Assembly: GCA_973895155.1 (NCBI GenBank) | Contig: OZ316894.1 | Span: forward strand, 14,818,001-14,882,000 | Direction: 5' to 3' | Source: Marsupella aquatica | Taxonomy: Eukaryota > Marchantiophyta | Length of the DNA: 64,000 nt | Shown here: piece after piece, positions 63,442 to 64,000 of the stretch | How the letters are laid out: each line of letters starts with the position of its first letter | Numbering within the stretch: position 1 is the first letter of the stretch | Notes under the pieces: generated by a model | Seen by the model: only the letters and a program-made list of their open reading frames with translations | Databases searched by the model: none | Told to the model about the DNA's origin: nothing | Program-made: the position numbers and the translations under genes

Positions 63442-64000
63442 ATGGTAATGGTAATGGTAATGTATTATAAGTTCCGGGACCATGAAAGTCAAAGGAGCTG
63501 CCACAAAAAGTAAAGTACAATGCAATCAAAGAAAAGAGCAACCAAAAGAGATTGCTCAGAAGAGGACAACTATGTCCTCAAAGAAACTATGGACCTAGAG
63601 AGCCCTATGGACCTAGAGAGCCCTGAAAGATTTTCCAAACCTATTCTCCTTTCCCTATCCACCGCAAAGATATATCTTCCAAGTTGTTGAGGGGGCAGAC
63701 CAAACAATGCATACAAATCTTTCACCAAGATTTGAGATGCCATCCTAACCCCCTCATAAAACTTGCAAGCAATGAATACATGATATTCATTCTCTATACT
63801 AGAGCTATCACATAGTTGACAAACCCTCTTTTTCCTGTCAATATCCTTCCATCTCCCTTGTTCTACTTCAAGGTGGTGTGAGCTTAGTCTATACTGAGCA
63901 ATAAGTTGTCTAAGTTGTACTGAGATAGTGCTAGATAAGTATTCTTGTTCTCGATATTTCTTCATGGGGTTCACATCTCTCATGTAGTATTGCTGCCGTG
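63442..64000 (-). mobile_element. LINE copy C, 3' part, runs off the right edge
   Basis: Minus-strand LINE end: ATTACC-repeat tail (63,442-63,462), 3' untranslated end, and ORF2 C-terminus from 63,570 to the edge (CQLCDSSSIENEYHVFIAC, LPPQQLGRYIFAVDRERR). It carries the 18-bp duplication (GLSRSIGLSRSI) also found at 16.86 kb but not in copies A and B, so it belongs to a second subfamily. It interrupts the downstream ORF of CACTA copy 2. Confidence 0.92.

Overview
The window is nuclear DNA from a streptophyte (the land plant and charophyte lineage) and consists almost entirely of nested transposable elements. A 5S rRNA sequence of streptophyte type at 15.89 kb supports this, together with CACTA (TNP2/DUF4218) transposase remnants, GT-AG introns of about 140-160 bp and long repeat arrays. 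A repeat-rich charophyte such as Chara, or a seed-free plant, would fit, but the species cannot be fixed from this sequence. There are no operons. Almost every coding region is mobile or broken, and coding capacity was judged by reading frames, family motifs and comparison between copies inside the window.

Layout. 0-4 kb: minus-strand remains of a Ty3/gypsy-like element (RNase H fragment at 1-385; coiled-coil, gag-like frames at 1.1-4.0 kb). 7.07-10.17 kb: a three-exon plus-strand gene for a cysteine-rich, DDE-transposase-like protein with one frameshift near its end. 10.2-10.76 kb: AGTCCTC minisatellite. 10.87-14.43 kb: a young non-autonomous copia-type LTR element with two apparently identical 143-bp LTRs and TSD TCTTA. 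14.58-14.68 kb: a perfect 29-bp-arm hairpin. 15.885-19.68 kb: a 5S sequence fused to LINE fragments, then an inverted 5' half of the same LINE. 19.7-20.45 kb: ACTCCTT/AAGGAGT repeats. 20.7-27.16 kb: a minus-strand multi-exon gene with a RING-like domain, split by a 3,995-bp insertion (TSD CATCT) that carries a gag-like reading frame with many in-frame TAG/TGA codons. 27.4-29.5 kb: short tandem repeats and transposase-like fragments.

From 29,554 a CACTA terminus opens a region holding an unusual cassette: a 150-aa Cys-rich protein, a PHD-type zinc-finger protein, a two-BRCT protein, an F-box-like protein and TNP2 transposase remnants (34.5-39.9 kb). It is followed by degenerate repeats and a 701-bp satellite (40.1-43.7 kb). 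A second, diverged version of the cassette (150-aa protein and PHD protein at 47.3-49.2 kb; TNP2 with DUF4218 and DUF4216-like parts at 60.1-62.4 kb) is split by a tail-to-tail pair of LINEs (49.38-60.07 kb) that contains a 100-N assembly gap. A third LINE copy runs off the right edge.

The most interesting themes are: the CACTA-associated PHD/BRCT/F-box cassette present twice; a LINE family with 181-bp tandem 5' monomers, a 5'-leader intron that one copy has lost precisely, and an ATTACC-repeat 3' tail; a 5S-LINE chimera; and a consistent signature of decay by C-to-T change (CAG to TAG, CGA to TGA) that broke several otherwise open frames.
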